From Phoronis australis (lineage: Eukaryota; Phoronida; Phoronidae): a stretch of DNA of 43,666 bases. The notes beneath the pieces were generated by a model, which had not been told where the DNA came from, searched no databases, and worked only from the letters and a program-made list of their open reading frames with translations. The translations under genes and the position numbers were made by a program. Shown one piece after another: positions 1 to 11,345 of this stretch; position 1 is the first letter of the stretch; each line of letters opens with the position of its first letter. The stretch lies in assembly GCA_002633005.1 (NCBI GenBank), contig NMRA01000237.1:576559-620224 (forward strand), read 5' to 3'.

Positions 1-186
1 AACACAACCGAGGTAGAACAATGACTGACTCGTCAGCTCTCACAGTCAGACTATATGAAAAGAAATTGGCGCGAAATGCTTGCCTCCTAAAACGTCACTT
101 CCGGAGTAGCGGACGAGTAATTAATAAAATTACGAAAAGCTGTAATTAAGTGGAAAATATGTCTAGGATAACCAACCAACCTTATT

Positions 187-426
187 TTAGCTCAAAATGA
201 CATGGAAAAAGGTTGCCTTCGCCTTTAACTCGCTATCCACGAGCCAATAATTCCCCAGAGCAAATCTAGTCATTTCACTTTCAAGTCTAACCAAACGCGA
301 CGGGGTCCAGTGATACACCAGAACACGTGTCCACAGCAGAAGTTGCTTGTCTTCACCGTGTTTTAATGCCTCATTGAAGCGACAGAGGTCCGTAGCCAGG
401 TAAGCTACATTCCTCTGTTCTCGATG
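187..426 (-). CDS. Terminal coding exon of an unrecognised gene (79 codons plus stop)
   Basis: On the minus strand a frame is open from an acceptor-like AG (bases 427-428, after a T-rich stretch) to a TAA at 187-189. It encodes 79 residues in phase 0. The peptide starts HREQRNVAYLATDL, has a Trp/Leu-rich middle (QLLLWTRVLVYHW) and ends FFHVILS. The composition is protein-like, with regular charged and aromatic residues and no low-complexity sequence, although the region is AT-rich. There is no in-frame ATG near the exon start, so this is an internal-to-last exon and not a small gene. I do not recognise the family. All kringle-gene exons to the right are phase 1 and this one is phase 0, so it more likely belongs to a different gene on the same strand. 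The reverse strand over it has stops in all frames. What is seen is the open frame and splice signal; that it is a real exon is inference. Confidence 0.55.
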   Translation of the reverse strand, partial: HREQRNVAYLATDLCRFNEALKHGEDKQLLLWTRVLVYHWTPSRLVRLESEMTRFALGNYWLVDSELKAKATFFHVILS

Positions 427-1018
427 CTTGAGATTTGATCACAAGTAAAGTGTACAGTGTGTGCTCACAGCCACAACTGAGCTCGCTTGTCTGTTTAAAC
501 ACTTAAGTAACACACACGTTGGACTGATATAATGGAAATTATTAAAACGTTCTCAATAAAGAAGGTATGAACGACCTGGAGTAAAAACGTGAATCTTGAT
601 CACCATCTTGAGGAAGTTTAATGATTTTATTTCCAAATTCACCTAGCAAATATTTGTAAATGCGTTGTCAACTTAACTGATGACATTGTCAGTATGGCAA
701 TACATGTCCGCTTACAGCCTAAAACGACATTCAAACATATGGTTCCAGTTTTCACCACCAAATAACACTCATGAATTCAGAAATTTGCCTTCATGGTTAA
801 ATTTGTGTTTTAATGTCAAGAAATAAAAAAACGCGTGCTTTTTATGATTTGATGGGAAGTATTATTTGAAGTGTCTCGCCTCCATGGAAAATCTTTTGAA
901 ATGATGTTCTATTCCTTGTCCAGTTGGCATAATTTTTCAAATTTAAAGTCAAAATTCAAGGAAATGTGCAAGTTTAAACATGGGGAATTTTATACAATCC
1001 AATGCTTTGTGATACCGG
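427..1018. other. Non-coding, no recognised feature
   Basis: AT-rich sequence upstream of the terminal exon, probably intron. Open frames are short and show no recognisable domain. Confidence 0.5.
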
Positions 1019-1086
1019 TCGATACGCGGAATAATGTCTCGTGGGATATTACTTCATCAACGCCACTCTCGGTACATTTTGTGTAT
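1019..1086 (+). repeat. 68-bp dispersed repeat, related to 32145-32212
   Basis: These 68 bases align without gaps to 32145-32212 with about 10 differences by eye. At the other locus the segment is the right half of a palindromic element; here only that half is recognisable, so this copy is older or truncated. Confidence 0.7.
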
Positions 1087-1381
1087 ATCTATCTATCTAA
1101 TTTCATTACTTATGCGACAATTGGAATCTATTTCACGTGACACAAAACAGTTTTACGAAATTTAATCCTGACCGCGATTTTACACGAGCGCAGCGATAAA
1201 ATATGAAAGCAAAAAGAGTTTTAACGTTAGCTTAATTTTTGTATTGGTAATTGTAGAATGGATGCCACTGGAATTATCATTCGTGTGTTTTTAATCAGTA
1301 ATATTTGGTTGATAAAAAATAAACACGCCCAAGGTTGAGGCATTACGCAGAATGCAGTAGGAAAGCGACGAACACCTCTTA

Positions 1382-1540
1382 CAGGGGCGGATCCAGGATT
1401 TTGAGTTAGTGGGGCAGGTTAGAGTATTAGCCAGGATTTTGCCCGTCAGACATTCACACCCCCGAACTGCCAAATGGAATATGGGAGAATTTTAGGGGGG
1501 CCATGGCCCCTTTGTCCCTTCCCCCTCAATCCGCTACTTG
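1382..1540. mobile_element. 159-bp MITE-like element with GGCGGATC-type ends
   Basis: The left end reads CAGGGGCGGATCCAGG. The right end, reverse-complemented, reads CAAGTAGCGGATTGAGG, so the ends form imperfect inverted repeats with a shared GCGGAT core. G-rich and C-rich blocks just inside the ends (TTAGGGGGGCCATGGCCCC) are typical of short non-autonomous DNA elements in marine invertebrates. No clean target-site duplication was found, so the superfamily (hAT is a guess) is unproven. There is no coding capacity. Confidence 0.55.
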
Positions 1541-4500
1541 TCTCATTTGACGGCAAAGGTAAATATCACAGCGAGATAACATACTAATTATCCAGTCACC
1601 AAGTGGCGAGAATGTCTCGTCCACGAGTCAGCTCACCTGGAACAGGCCATACAACATGCCGCGAAAATCGACATTTCGTGACATTGAATCCGCTCAAAAA
1701 TACTTCGACAAAGATACAATTTACGACACAGGGAAATAGAACAAGTTATCGAAAGCATGAATGGTGGCTTGGCAATGGTTTTAATGCCAGAAAATACAAG
1801 ATGATGTCATGTACCAGTTACATGTGGAGATAATCTGACCTGATATAAAAACGATATTGAACTAGTGTGGGCTTACGAAGTGAAGGAACCATTGTTTACT
1901 GCAGACAATGACGTCAGTGTCACTAATGAACTACATTAATGAGCCAAGAAATTATGGTGGCGCTCAACAGTTTTTGAAGATTTTGGGCTTCAAAAACCAG
2001 GTCCGGTCAGCCCTAACATTCTGTCTCCACAGGGTGTAAAAACCTGAAAACATGATCAGTATACTGGGCCAAAGACTTCAAAAACCTGGCATTTTCCATC
2101 TGTTACGACTATCGGAAATGCACCCGACTACTTGAAGAAAACAAGCAAAAATACACAGAAACCGCTTTTTTCACCCCAAAGCCACCATTTGCATGCTGTT
2201 AATACGAACTGAGAAACAGTGCATTCAGCTGCCGAAACTCTCCAAAAACAGATTAAAAAATCAAGGAAATGCCATTCATAGCCTTCACATGCGACATGGA
2301 GCTTAAAATGCCCAGCCAACCCGACAAGCGCCAATTTTTAATGAAACTGGGACATGCAAATTCAATCGTGGCTCAAAAACTATAAAGTGTCACCTACGGA
2401 TAATGTAGAAATGCAAGAGACCGATGCGCCATCTATCGAGAAATGCCTTGCGTTTTGCGTCTGCTGGAACAACAAGAAGATACTAAATCTATACAGTCCA
2501 CAAGTTCGTGTTTTGAAAAGCTTAAAAGGGTACTCAACCCTGTTTTGACAATTTCAACCAATCCTCATTCTGTTACCTACTAATTTATCATTAGCGTCAA
2601 TCGTAAAAGATAAAAGCAGGAATCAACTAAAAACTCATACTCACAATTTGGATATTACGGTCCTTGGTGGGTGGTTTTTTCCCATAGTTGTCATGTAATT
2701 CACTGGAAGCGTAGGTCCCGCTTGTCCTTTTAGCAGACTTTGAAAGGAGTTTTCAAATTACCCTCCGAACTTTTGAGGGTTGTAAAATTTTACTGAGTAT
2801 AATTTTGTTCCAGAGAATTAGATGCGAAAGTCGTTTTTAGTATGTGTTACTAGGCCATAACCGGATGTGGCATCCCTTTAAAACAACAAGGGGTCTAACA
2901 AAACAAAACGAAACAAATCAAAACGATCCTCTATACTTTTCAAGTTCTGTTCCCGTACCAAAATTTTACGTTAAACGTCCAAATCTTGCCAAGCGCACGG
3001 ACGACCACATATTGATAGTCTCGAACCTAGGCTATGTTGGTATATATATATATATGAATATGGTGTACATCTCGAAAACGAAGCCATTTGGGCAGATGTA
3101 TGACCATGGTAAGCTAGCTTCCATTTGATTTGTATACGTATTTCAAATTGTCTTTTTTCTCTCAGTTTCAGGACTTTTTAGGCAAATATTTATTCAACTG
3201 ACTATATGTAAATGTAATGCAAGGAAGTCCAGTCAACAACTAGTGTTCCCATTGTTTTTTGCAAGTGAATGTTTGGATAGTCAATAAGGCCCAAGGCAGT
3301 AGTAATTAAAATAACCGGGAAGTTTTATTTTACCGCGAATTATTTATCTGTAATCAGTTTTCATTTTTTTTGTTCAAATACTTCCGTGTTTTCTGTTCGT
3401 AAAATGTATCGTTTCTCGTATTGACTTGCCGCCCATTTCGCATAATAGAGCCGTAATTAATACTTTTCAGTGCTTCTTTATTCAACACTGATGTATACTT
3501 GACTTGTTGCCACCGACTTAGAACGCTGATCGTCATTCTCCAATTAAAAAAGCTACTTAAGTATAAATATTTTATAAATTAGACACCTGCATGTATGTGG
3601 AGTGGGTTACGTTGTTGTATAGTCGTCAACGACATATTTGAAAACATACACACACCACAGTTCAGGTGTAAACGAACACTTACATCTGTGGCATGCAGAC
3701 ATTTCGACATAAAAATCATTGTTAGCCGATTTTCTTATTGTAGTTAATTAATACCTTAACAGTACCCTACAAAGTACACCATATTAGCATGCACGCATTT
3801 CCGCTGCCGGTTCTAGGATTTGGCGCGGGAGTTCGGCCAGAACGAAGAACATACATTCGCGGTAGCCTAGTTGAAATGGTGCTGACGTAATTGAATATTT
3901 TGTACGAGTGCACGGGCAAATGACGTTTACGACTGACTGAAAACTTGTCTCAGTTCAAAAGTACGTTGACTGTACCAGATCCCTCATGGATCACGTGCAC
4001 TCCTGATGGGTTATGGAAGCAAAGGTAGAAAGTGAATTTTAAGGAAACTTGTTGATTTTAACCAATTAGAAAAAAATGACATAACAGGCGACAATAAAGC
4101 ATGAGCACGGTCTTCTGTTTCTCTCAATTCCCGCATAGGTTGACAGTAATAATCGTGAAATTATGAAAGCGTATTTGGCCAATACGAAAGCTAGTTATGC
4201 ATAATTATGCCGCCGAGTGGACGAGAGAGACATTCGACTGAGTCACAGCGTAGGACTCAATTGATTAATTAGCTGTGCTTCGCCACGCAATTAGGATTTG
4301 GGCTTTTGTTGAATTGTCACAAAATAAACACAAACTTTAAAAATGTGATTGATGTAACGAGGTTGACGAGAGAACACGTTCCAGGAAAGGAATAAGATGG
4401 AAAATGAGATTCACGAAATGGTGGTTTAAGGAGTTGCTCAGTGTTCCCGAAATGTGGCTTGAGGCCGAAACGTTAAATTAGCATTCTTTTCCATTTGCTA

Positions 4501-5339
4501 CTTAAGAATGATTCCATATAAAAACCACATGAAAATGAAAAACCACTATATACTCAAAAATTCATACAGAGCTAATACTTTGTGCATGTGTTGGAATGCT
4601 GGTCCAAAGTACACTGCTGCAATATTTGCACTCAATGACCTTTGGTTACCGAGATATTACCTGTTTGGTTATAAAGGCATATTTTGCATTTTTTCATGTC
4701 AGTAAAACTGCATTTTTTGAACGGCAAAAAATCAGACTTGGAAAACTGGTGACAAAGTTTGACATTGATGGTCTTAAAGACTCATGTAAGGTTAGTAAGA
4801 AAATGAAATTTGCAACTCATAGGTACAATTAAATTTCCAGCAGGGGAGAAAACTCCGAGACCACTTTTCAGGCCAGTCACAGTGGCAAGGTGTTGCTTAA
4901 CCTGCCTGCTATATCGGAATATATTTGAAGTTGAAATTCTCTGTGTAGACATTTCTAAGATTGAACTTTGATAATTGCTTTTTAAAAAACTTGTCTCTTA
5001 TATATTTAGTGCTAAACGTGGCCCTTGAATTTGGGCATTTTTGTGATGTGGCCTTACTCTGACTGAAAAGAGAATTGAGGGTACTCTTTTAGTTTAGAGA
5101 TATCACCTAAAATATAGGATCTAATATCAACAATGCAATATCACAAAAATTTAAATTTCACTTTTGAGACCCCAATTTTCTAAAACACTCCATGCTTTGT
5201 TTAACTTTACCAATAGCACTTTAGGGTTCGAGATTACATGCACTTCCTATCACTGCAAAGAATATAGAGGAATTTCCTTCTTGTACATTTGGACAATTTT
5301 CGTTACATAAGAGTAATCGCGGAGGAAATGTGGCCTTCA
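1541..5339. other. Non-coding stretch with one low-stop segment and an AT microsatellite
   Basis: There is no recognised gene. About 2040-2580 has fewer stops than expected in one plus frame (about four in 180 codons) but matches no family I know. A short TA run lies near 3041-3056. The remainder is AT-rich with chance frames only. Confidence 0.45.
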
Positions 5340-7285
5340 TTAGCTGTGTTAAAGACGTCAGAAGTCATCTGAAGTCGTGCAAAGTGCCACAGAAGTTTGC
5401 AAGTATATCGGAATTGCAGCTGATTCTTGCCAGAGCTGGAGATAGGAGGTTGGACTGGCAAACCAATGGAAATGCGCCGTGATATATTTTACACATCGAC
5501 ATAAGTTTGGACTTCGGGCTTTAGACAAAAATTGACGTGCTGTTATCCAGAACACACAGCATTTTGTCAGAGGGATAAACCAGGAACAAGCAAAACAGGA
5601 TCTGATGTCATCTCTCACCCCACACCAAGTTTTGGTTATAATCGATTTTGCAATGAAGTTCATACCCATCAGTTTCCGTGAGGCACAGCCCGACTGCTTT
5701 GGAAAAAAAGGATCTCATGGCACGTGGCGGCTTGTATCACAAAGAAAGGTGAAAGTCACCAGGTAAAAATACATCCTCAATTAGTATTCAAGGTGTTACA
5801 AAGTAATTCTCAGATGTGCTCAATATTAAACAGAAAGCCAGTGATGAACAATGTTGTTGCCTTTACCTCTTTTTAGTTTATTGATTTACTGTAACAGTAC
5901 AAGATACAGCGAATGTGCACTAAGTCATTATCTTGCCATTTCCCAACAAAAGCTTGACAGTGATGTCTCTTAGTAGATTTTGCACACAAAGCTTCATTTT
6001 AACTGAAGCCATTTTGTACCTATGGATGATTTTCATATCTTTGTGAAGGGGAAATTTCCCCCTCCCTAGAAATGTTTTGAAGGAGCTACTGATATAATAA
6101 ACGTGTTGAGACGAACCATGTTTGAAGTTGAGTGGTGTGATTGCGGTTTAGGTGGTAATAAGATGTAATAAGGTAATTCTTTAAACTAGCTGACCTATTT
6201 GAGTTACATAATTGTTGTATTTCAGGTACATACTTACATCCATACTCTAGATGCCTGCAAGCAAGACTTTTTCACTGTTTGCTGTTTAACGCTAGATGTA
6301 CTAAGGCAGGTAAAACCTAGGGATTAACAAATAACGGAAGCTCCGACAATGCCAATTGTTACCATTCAGCCGCCCTTCTGATTCATTTGTTCTACATTTA
6401 TCTGGTAACACCGGCATCTCCATTCTGCGCTATGACTTCAGTGAAAGTCAGAAGGGAAAAGACATCTGTTACAGGAAAATCGCACCCTTGAAGTCCCATG
6501 CCAAGTACTTCGTCAATGAAGGCAACAAAATGCAGTCGACCTGAAACATGCGCTAGAGGCTAGAGGAGGTGTCAAAGGCTGTTATGTGTCGGCCTGTAGT
6601 GTGAATGCCCCAAAGGTCCTTCCCAAGCACAGTATCCCAGGGATAAGTTTGCTGACAAACTTTGAGTATTCCGCCGATGGCATTCTAGCATGGAAGGCCT
6701 ATAGAGTAGGGGAGGGAAAACTTGCCATCAACAAATCATGTAAACTGTTGCCTCTGAAAAGTCTTGACCTTGCAACACTCGAGTGTTTTACAACTCCAAG
6801 GGTTGAGTCGTTGCTGGTATCCCGTGAACGTCATACGAAGTTCACATGAACTCACTCTGGGTGCTCGAAATATCTGATGTTATCTACTACCACAGCTGTA
6901 TCATCCCCTGAGTTGTATGCCGTTTACGTTGTTGATCAAGTCGCCGCAGGATTGGGCTCTGAAAAGTTTTAGAAAAGCGGTCAGCTTTTCTGAGAAGGTA
7001 AAGACTTAACCCAATGATATATTTCCTGAAGGTGAACAGTCAGGCAGAAAACAGCAGCCAGCTGAGGTTGTAAAGATGATGCGAGAAGCCAGGAATAAGC
7101 AAGGAAAATTGTTCTCCTCTGAAGAGTGACTGTCGGAGCAGCAGATTGCTGGATTTTCCTCCCGTATGGTTGCCGCGTCTCGAATCCGAAATATTCAGAA
7201 TATTGAAGATGCTGATGCTGCTGCTGCACAGGAGTTTGCCTCAAAGAATGACTTGGAGCTTGAAGTCATGAATGAGTTATCATAA
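5340..7285 (+). pseudogene. Decayed multi-exon gene with a DDE-like pattern, uncharacterised invertebrate family
   Basis: Protein-like segments run in order along the plus strand but are split by stops and frame changes. The first exon ends at 5762 before GTAAAA. It carries QVLVIIDFAMKF followed by FREAQPDCFGKKG. An AG acceptor opens the next exon at 6226 (LDACKQDFFTVCC). This runs into SDNANCYHSAALL (Asp codon 6345-6347), then ILRYDFSESQKGKD (Glu codon 6443-6445), FVNEGNK, RGGVKGCYVSACSV, and IPGISLLTNFEYSADGI with AWKAYRVGEGKL to about 6720. The C-terminal part includes LSEQQIAGF and ends at the TAA 7283-7285. I recognise this from memory as a widespread, unnamed invertebrate protein family. 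An Asp, then Asp, then Glu about 32 residues later, recalls RNase H-fold transposases and integrases; that reading is inference. Frame breaks (near 5480-5530, 6325-6340, 6380-6400, 6545 and after 6780) make it non-functional. AATAAA lies near 7654. No terminal repeats were found around it. Confidence 0.65.
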
Positions 7286-10191
7286 ACTATAGGAAATTAT
7301 GAACATGTTTTAGTTGTTGTCTATTCTTATGATATTGTTGTGGTCATCATTATCGTAGCTAGGGGACTGGGGTCCACCCTGGGCGAAACTGGGAAACGTG
7401 GAAGATGACGCAAATTCGGGGCTTCCATGGGGGAGAGATTTGAGTGGTGGCCGTTTGGGGAAAATAATCCAAGCCACTGATGGTCAACATTGAAATCTTC
7501 TGTCACTTTTTACTTGTTTTTTGTTTTATGTTCAGTTTGAGACTCGTAAAGCATACTTTTTACATGATTGATTCTATTGAAACTACTGAGATTTTTATAG
7601 GAGTGATTATCTAGTTTTGAGAAACGTCTATCTTAGACATGTGTACTGAGCAAAATAAAAGGACTTAGTGTTTCAGTAGCTCTTGTTTTCTTCAAACAAA
7701 ATGCAGCTTTTTGAAGTGTTGTGTAGAAATGCATCATACACTAAACCTAGCATACCTTCAAGAAACTGTGGTTTTGAGTCCGCAGCATGAACGGAATTTA
7801 CATATTGCGAAACTTTTAGCTGGTAAGTCGCAACAACACCCAATTGCTTAAATACTGGTTTGGAAAGCCGGTATCTTGGATATCACTGACAGTATTATGT
7901 TTTCAATCGTAAATATCCGTACCTGTTATTTTTCTGAAATTGCTAATTCCATTGGCGCACTGCCACCATGCTCGGCCGCATTTGTGTAGTACAAGAAGCA
8001 TTGCGTGACACTTTGTATGTCCAATAACACGACACTTCTGCTCGTATCCACCGTCCTCTTTTCACTTGTGATCTCGAAGATCTTGATTAGTTTTAGTATG
8101 AACTTTGCTAATAGTTTGAGAGGACTTTTTCAAGCGCATATACAGGGATTTTTTCAGGAGGTCTGAAAATGGACCAGCATGCACTGCAGGCAATGCATGG
8201 GATTCTTAGTGTTTGAAAACTGACCAAGCAATGGGTAATGGGCACCCTTAATAAGAATAAAACCTGCTTCTCTGAAGTACGAGGTGGTGATGGGTTTGTA
8301 TTATTAACTCATACGTACATTAAACTTGACTTCTTTGATTTCTGTAATCCTTTAACAAATTTTTCTTTTTGCACCAATAAAACTGAAAATCCGCGAAGAA
8401 AAAATCTCTCATACAGCTTTCAATGATCTCCTTCGCCACTGATGTAGCAAAACGAATGATATTTGTTCTATTTGGCATCTTGGTCGATAGATAATTGCAC
8501 AATCGAGTATCGCCTCCTAGAGTCTTTTAATCAAACTGACAGCCACAGATTGCCAGAAAACTGTGTGAGTTATGTAAAAAACTGACTGCACAAAAACTAT
8601 GAAAGAAACAAGATCTTTTATTTTTGCGTTGAGCTGAACAAAGACAGCAGTAACAGAATCCGATATAGATTTGGGAGAGTGATGAAAATGCGTAAAATGG
8701 CCTTAATAGTAAGTAGTGATAATGACATTTTTGTAGGCTAAAATGGGAGGACATAAAAATCAACAAATCCATCCGAACTAGTTTTTCTTGTATGTTATTC
8801 TTTCTTCTTTCTGCTATATAGTTATTTTTTCAATAGCGTGAAGCGATGATGTGCTGTTGCTGACAAAAGGTCACCTACTTCCAAGTACTATTATTTGCTA
8901 TTTTTCAGAAAAAGTACAAAGTGGTCGTAAAAGGGGGTTAAAAAAACTCGGAAACTTAAAAATTCAGGCTCAGGTTTCTTTTGACAAGGCCAGCTAATGT
9001 ACTAAGTTTAAAAAAAAAATGGTGATTTTGCATATATAGCCCATCTGGTTTTTATATGGAATTGCTCTTAACATAGAAATTGCAAAATGTACTTCATTCA
9101 GTTGGAATGCCTTCTTCTGTTTCAGTTGTTCAGGAAAATAAAACCACACTGAGCTATTAGCCCCAGCAGGCTGTCTTAAATTTACGGTTGCATGGTGGGT
9201 AAGGAAAAATAAAAAACGCTTCAGAAAAACATTGAGCTGTCCAGTCCTACAAAAGCTGGATCGCTGGAATTTATTAAACGAAGCAAATGTCATTAGATAG
9301 GCACTTGATTAGGATAACATCAGTTTCCTTCCATATTGCAATGGAAAATCGAAGAAAAGGCTCCCTAATCAAAAACTTCATAGTGATTCGTTATATTTCT
9401 GAAAGTAAGATCAGAAGTGATAAAGCACACACTTTTCTCAAAGGACAATCAAGTTGAAACTGAGTGAGAACTGATTTTCTACCACAGATGTTGGTTGAAT
9501 GAAGATAATTGCTGATTCAGCGATGTGTAAAAAAGCTCTGCCTTCCTAAATGACAATAGACTCTTTTCTATGCATCTTGTCTTTGTTACACTCTTTTGTT
9601 ATTACCCTGATAGAGTTCGCTGCATGCTTGTTAGGTTGGCAATGCCTATACATACTGGATTTGTCACTTGAATGGTGCTCGGCAAACCACGCTCCCAACT
9701 TTAGCCTGTGTAAAATCACTGCAGTTTTCAAAATCACTTCCATAAACAACATTTACTTTTGCACAATAATGACATGGGAGATTTCAAATGTCGAAGAACG
9801 CTTGTCAGTTTACTGACAGGATTCAAAAGAACCACGAATCTACTTTTATGATTAATTTCATTTACTAGTGGGAATATCTAACGTTTCTAAACGCTAAAAA
9901 TGTCAAAAACTTAATTGTTTTGAATGAGAAATCACGAATTGTCAGCTCTTTGCAAGACAAAAATCAATTCTTATTTGAAGACCAATTTTTCAGCAGTAAG
10001 TGTGCTAAATCGAAAGCTAAGTTTCTTCTACGGAACGTGGGTTGTTAATCGCTTTAAGAATTGTTTTTGGACGCGTTTTGCCGAAATCAGTCACTTTAAC
10101 ATTTTTCTTGATAAAACAATACCCAAAACAATTTCAGTGATTAAAATCTAGCAAATCTCTAACAGCTTTAGTCACATATTTAAGGACTTAC
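7286..10191. other. Non-coding; 3' side of the kringle gene, probably intron
   Basis: AT-rich sequence with no recognised coding domain on either strand. The PAN-like domain is cut by a phase-1 donor at 10191, so at least one more exon of the kringle gene should lie here or further left. I could not identify it with confidence. Confidence 0.45.
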
Positions 10192-10533
10192 ATTTTTGAT
10201 CGGATTCCGAATGGACAGAAATATTGCAGCAAGGATTAGCTTGACAATCTAACATGCATCCAAGGTAATTTAACGAATAAGTCGAACCTATTACAACTGC
10301 GTGCTGTGGTAAAGCGCTGATGACTCTGAACCAACCGTTCCGATCTTTAGCAAGCTTCCTTGTTTGTGTGGAGTTCAGACGCTCGGTAATGTTCTCAGTC
10401 TGGGTGATGTTCATGCAATACGCGGTTAAATGGGACTGAGAAGTTGTTATTTCCATAAGAGTAGTCGTCGTTTCCGGTTGAGAAGTTGTTGTTGCCGAAG
10501 AAGTCGTCGTTTCCGGTTCAGAAGATGTCGTTT
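10192..10533 (-). CDS. Kringle-gene exon: Thr/Ser-rich stalk and start of a PAN/apple-like domain
   Basis: This is a 342-nt, phase 1 to phase 1 exon on the minus strand. The acceptor is TTTACTGTAG and the donor is GTAAGT at 10186-10191. The first 35 or so residues are rich in Thr, Ser, Pro and Glu, with two PETTT repeats, and look like an O-glycosylated spacer. The following part has N-glycosylation sites (NIT twice, NST) and a Cys pattern YCMN, GCMLDC, NPCCNIS and a final split Cys codon, preceded by GWFRVISALP. This resembles the first half of a PAN/apple module (Cys-x3-Cys, then Cys-Cys). The exon lies downstream of both kringle exons in the same phase, so I place it in the same secreted or cell-surface protein. 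The second half of the domain must lie on a further exon not found here. The assignment to PAN is moderate; the exon itself is well supported. Confidence 0.75.
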
Positions 10534-10942
10534 CTACAGTAAATTCACCAATAAAGGGTTTGAGTTCAGTAATTTCAAGCAAAAATCGATAGTGAATGTT
10601 GAACTTGCTCTTTTGGTGAAATATAACGTCATAACTTCTGTCTTGTTAGACCTACTCACTCATCAAGAATACTTCAGCACTCGTTTTAAAAGTTTCAAAT
10701 GTGAAAAATACACACGACGTAACAGCAGAAAAAGAATATATTAACATAAGATGAGGGTCTTGATCAATAAGGGAATGATAACGGTGTGTGAAAAATACAG
10801 AAAATTATAAAAATGATCAACCCAAGGTTCTTCAAAGGTAAGAGAAAGTATTATCAATCTCTGGCACTACTTTTGAGCTTTAGAGACAATTGGATGTGCT
10901 AGAAATTTCTCGTTTAAAGTAGAACATGTCTGTAAACATCCA

Positions 10943-11345
10943 GGGCCCGGTCTCTAATCTTTGTACTCGAAACGAACTCGAAACTATTTTTGGCAATTTC
11001 TCTGCTCCTTTTGTGCGAACTTAAGATAATTGGTTATCAGACTGTGTTCGAATACATTATAGTTTATGCATAGGAGTTTCTAGTTCAAGTTTGCCCTTGA
11101 AGACCCTTATATTCGTGTTACAAACTCCAGTAAAAACTCGAAGTTTCGAGTTCAAACTCGAACTTATTGCTTTAATATTGGGTTTACAAACTGTGAACTA
11201 AGGGCAATAAATTATCTACGTAAGTTATTGTGTACTCGAGCATAGAATAATAGACACTTATCTTGAGTTTGCCCAAATGTAGAGTAGAAAATGCCAAACC
11301 TAATTTCGAGTTTCATTTCGAGTAAAAAGATTGGAGACCGGGCCC
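10943..11345 (-). repeat. 403-bp MITE, copy A (inverted relative to copy B at 21662-22064)
   Basis: The element is bounded by inverted repeats GGGCCCGGTCTC and GAGACCGGGCCC, followed by (T/C)AATCTTT and CTCGAAA-type sequence. It matches 21662-22064 over the full 403 bp in reverse complement with about a dozen differences by eye and no length change. The centre is a dense set of TTCGAG/CTCGAA motifs, partly palindromic. No open frame is present. It lies in the intron between the PAN exon and the second kringle exon. No target-site duplication is evident. The bases just outside (CT on one side, TGG on the other, in copy B orientation) are shared by both copies, so the true ends may be slightly wider. 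Confidence 0.9.

Noticed and set aside
5358-5669. 103-codon minus-strand frame
   Set aside because: Shadow of the plus-strand decayed DDE-like coding region.
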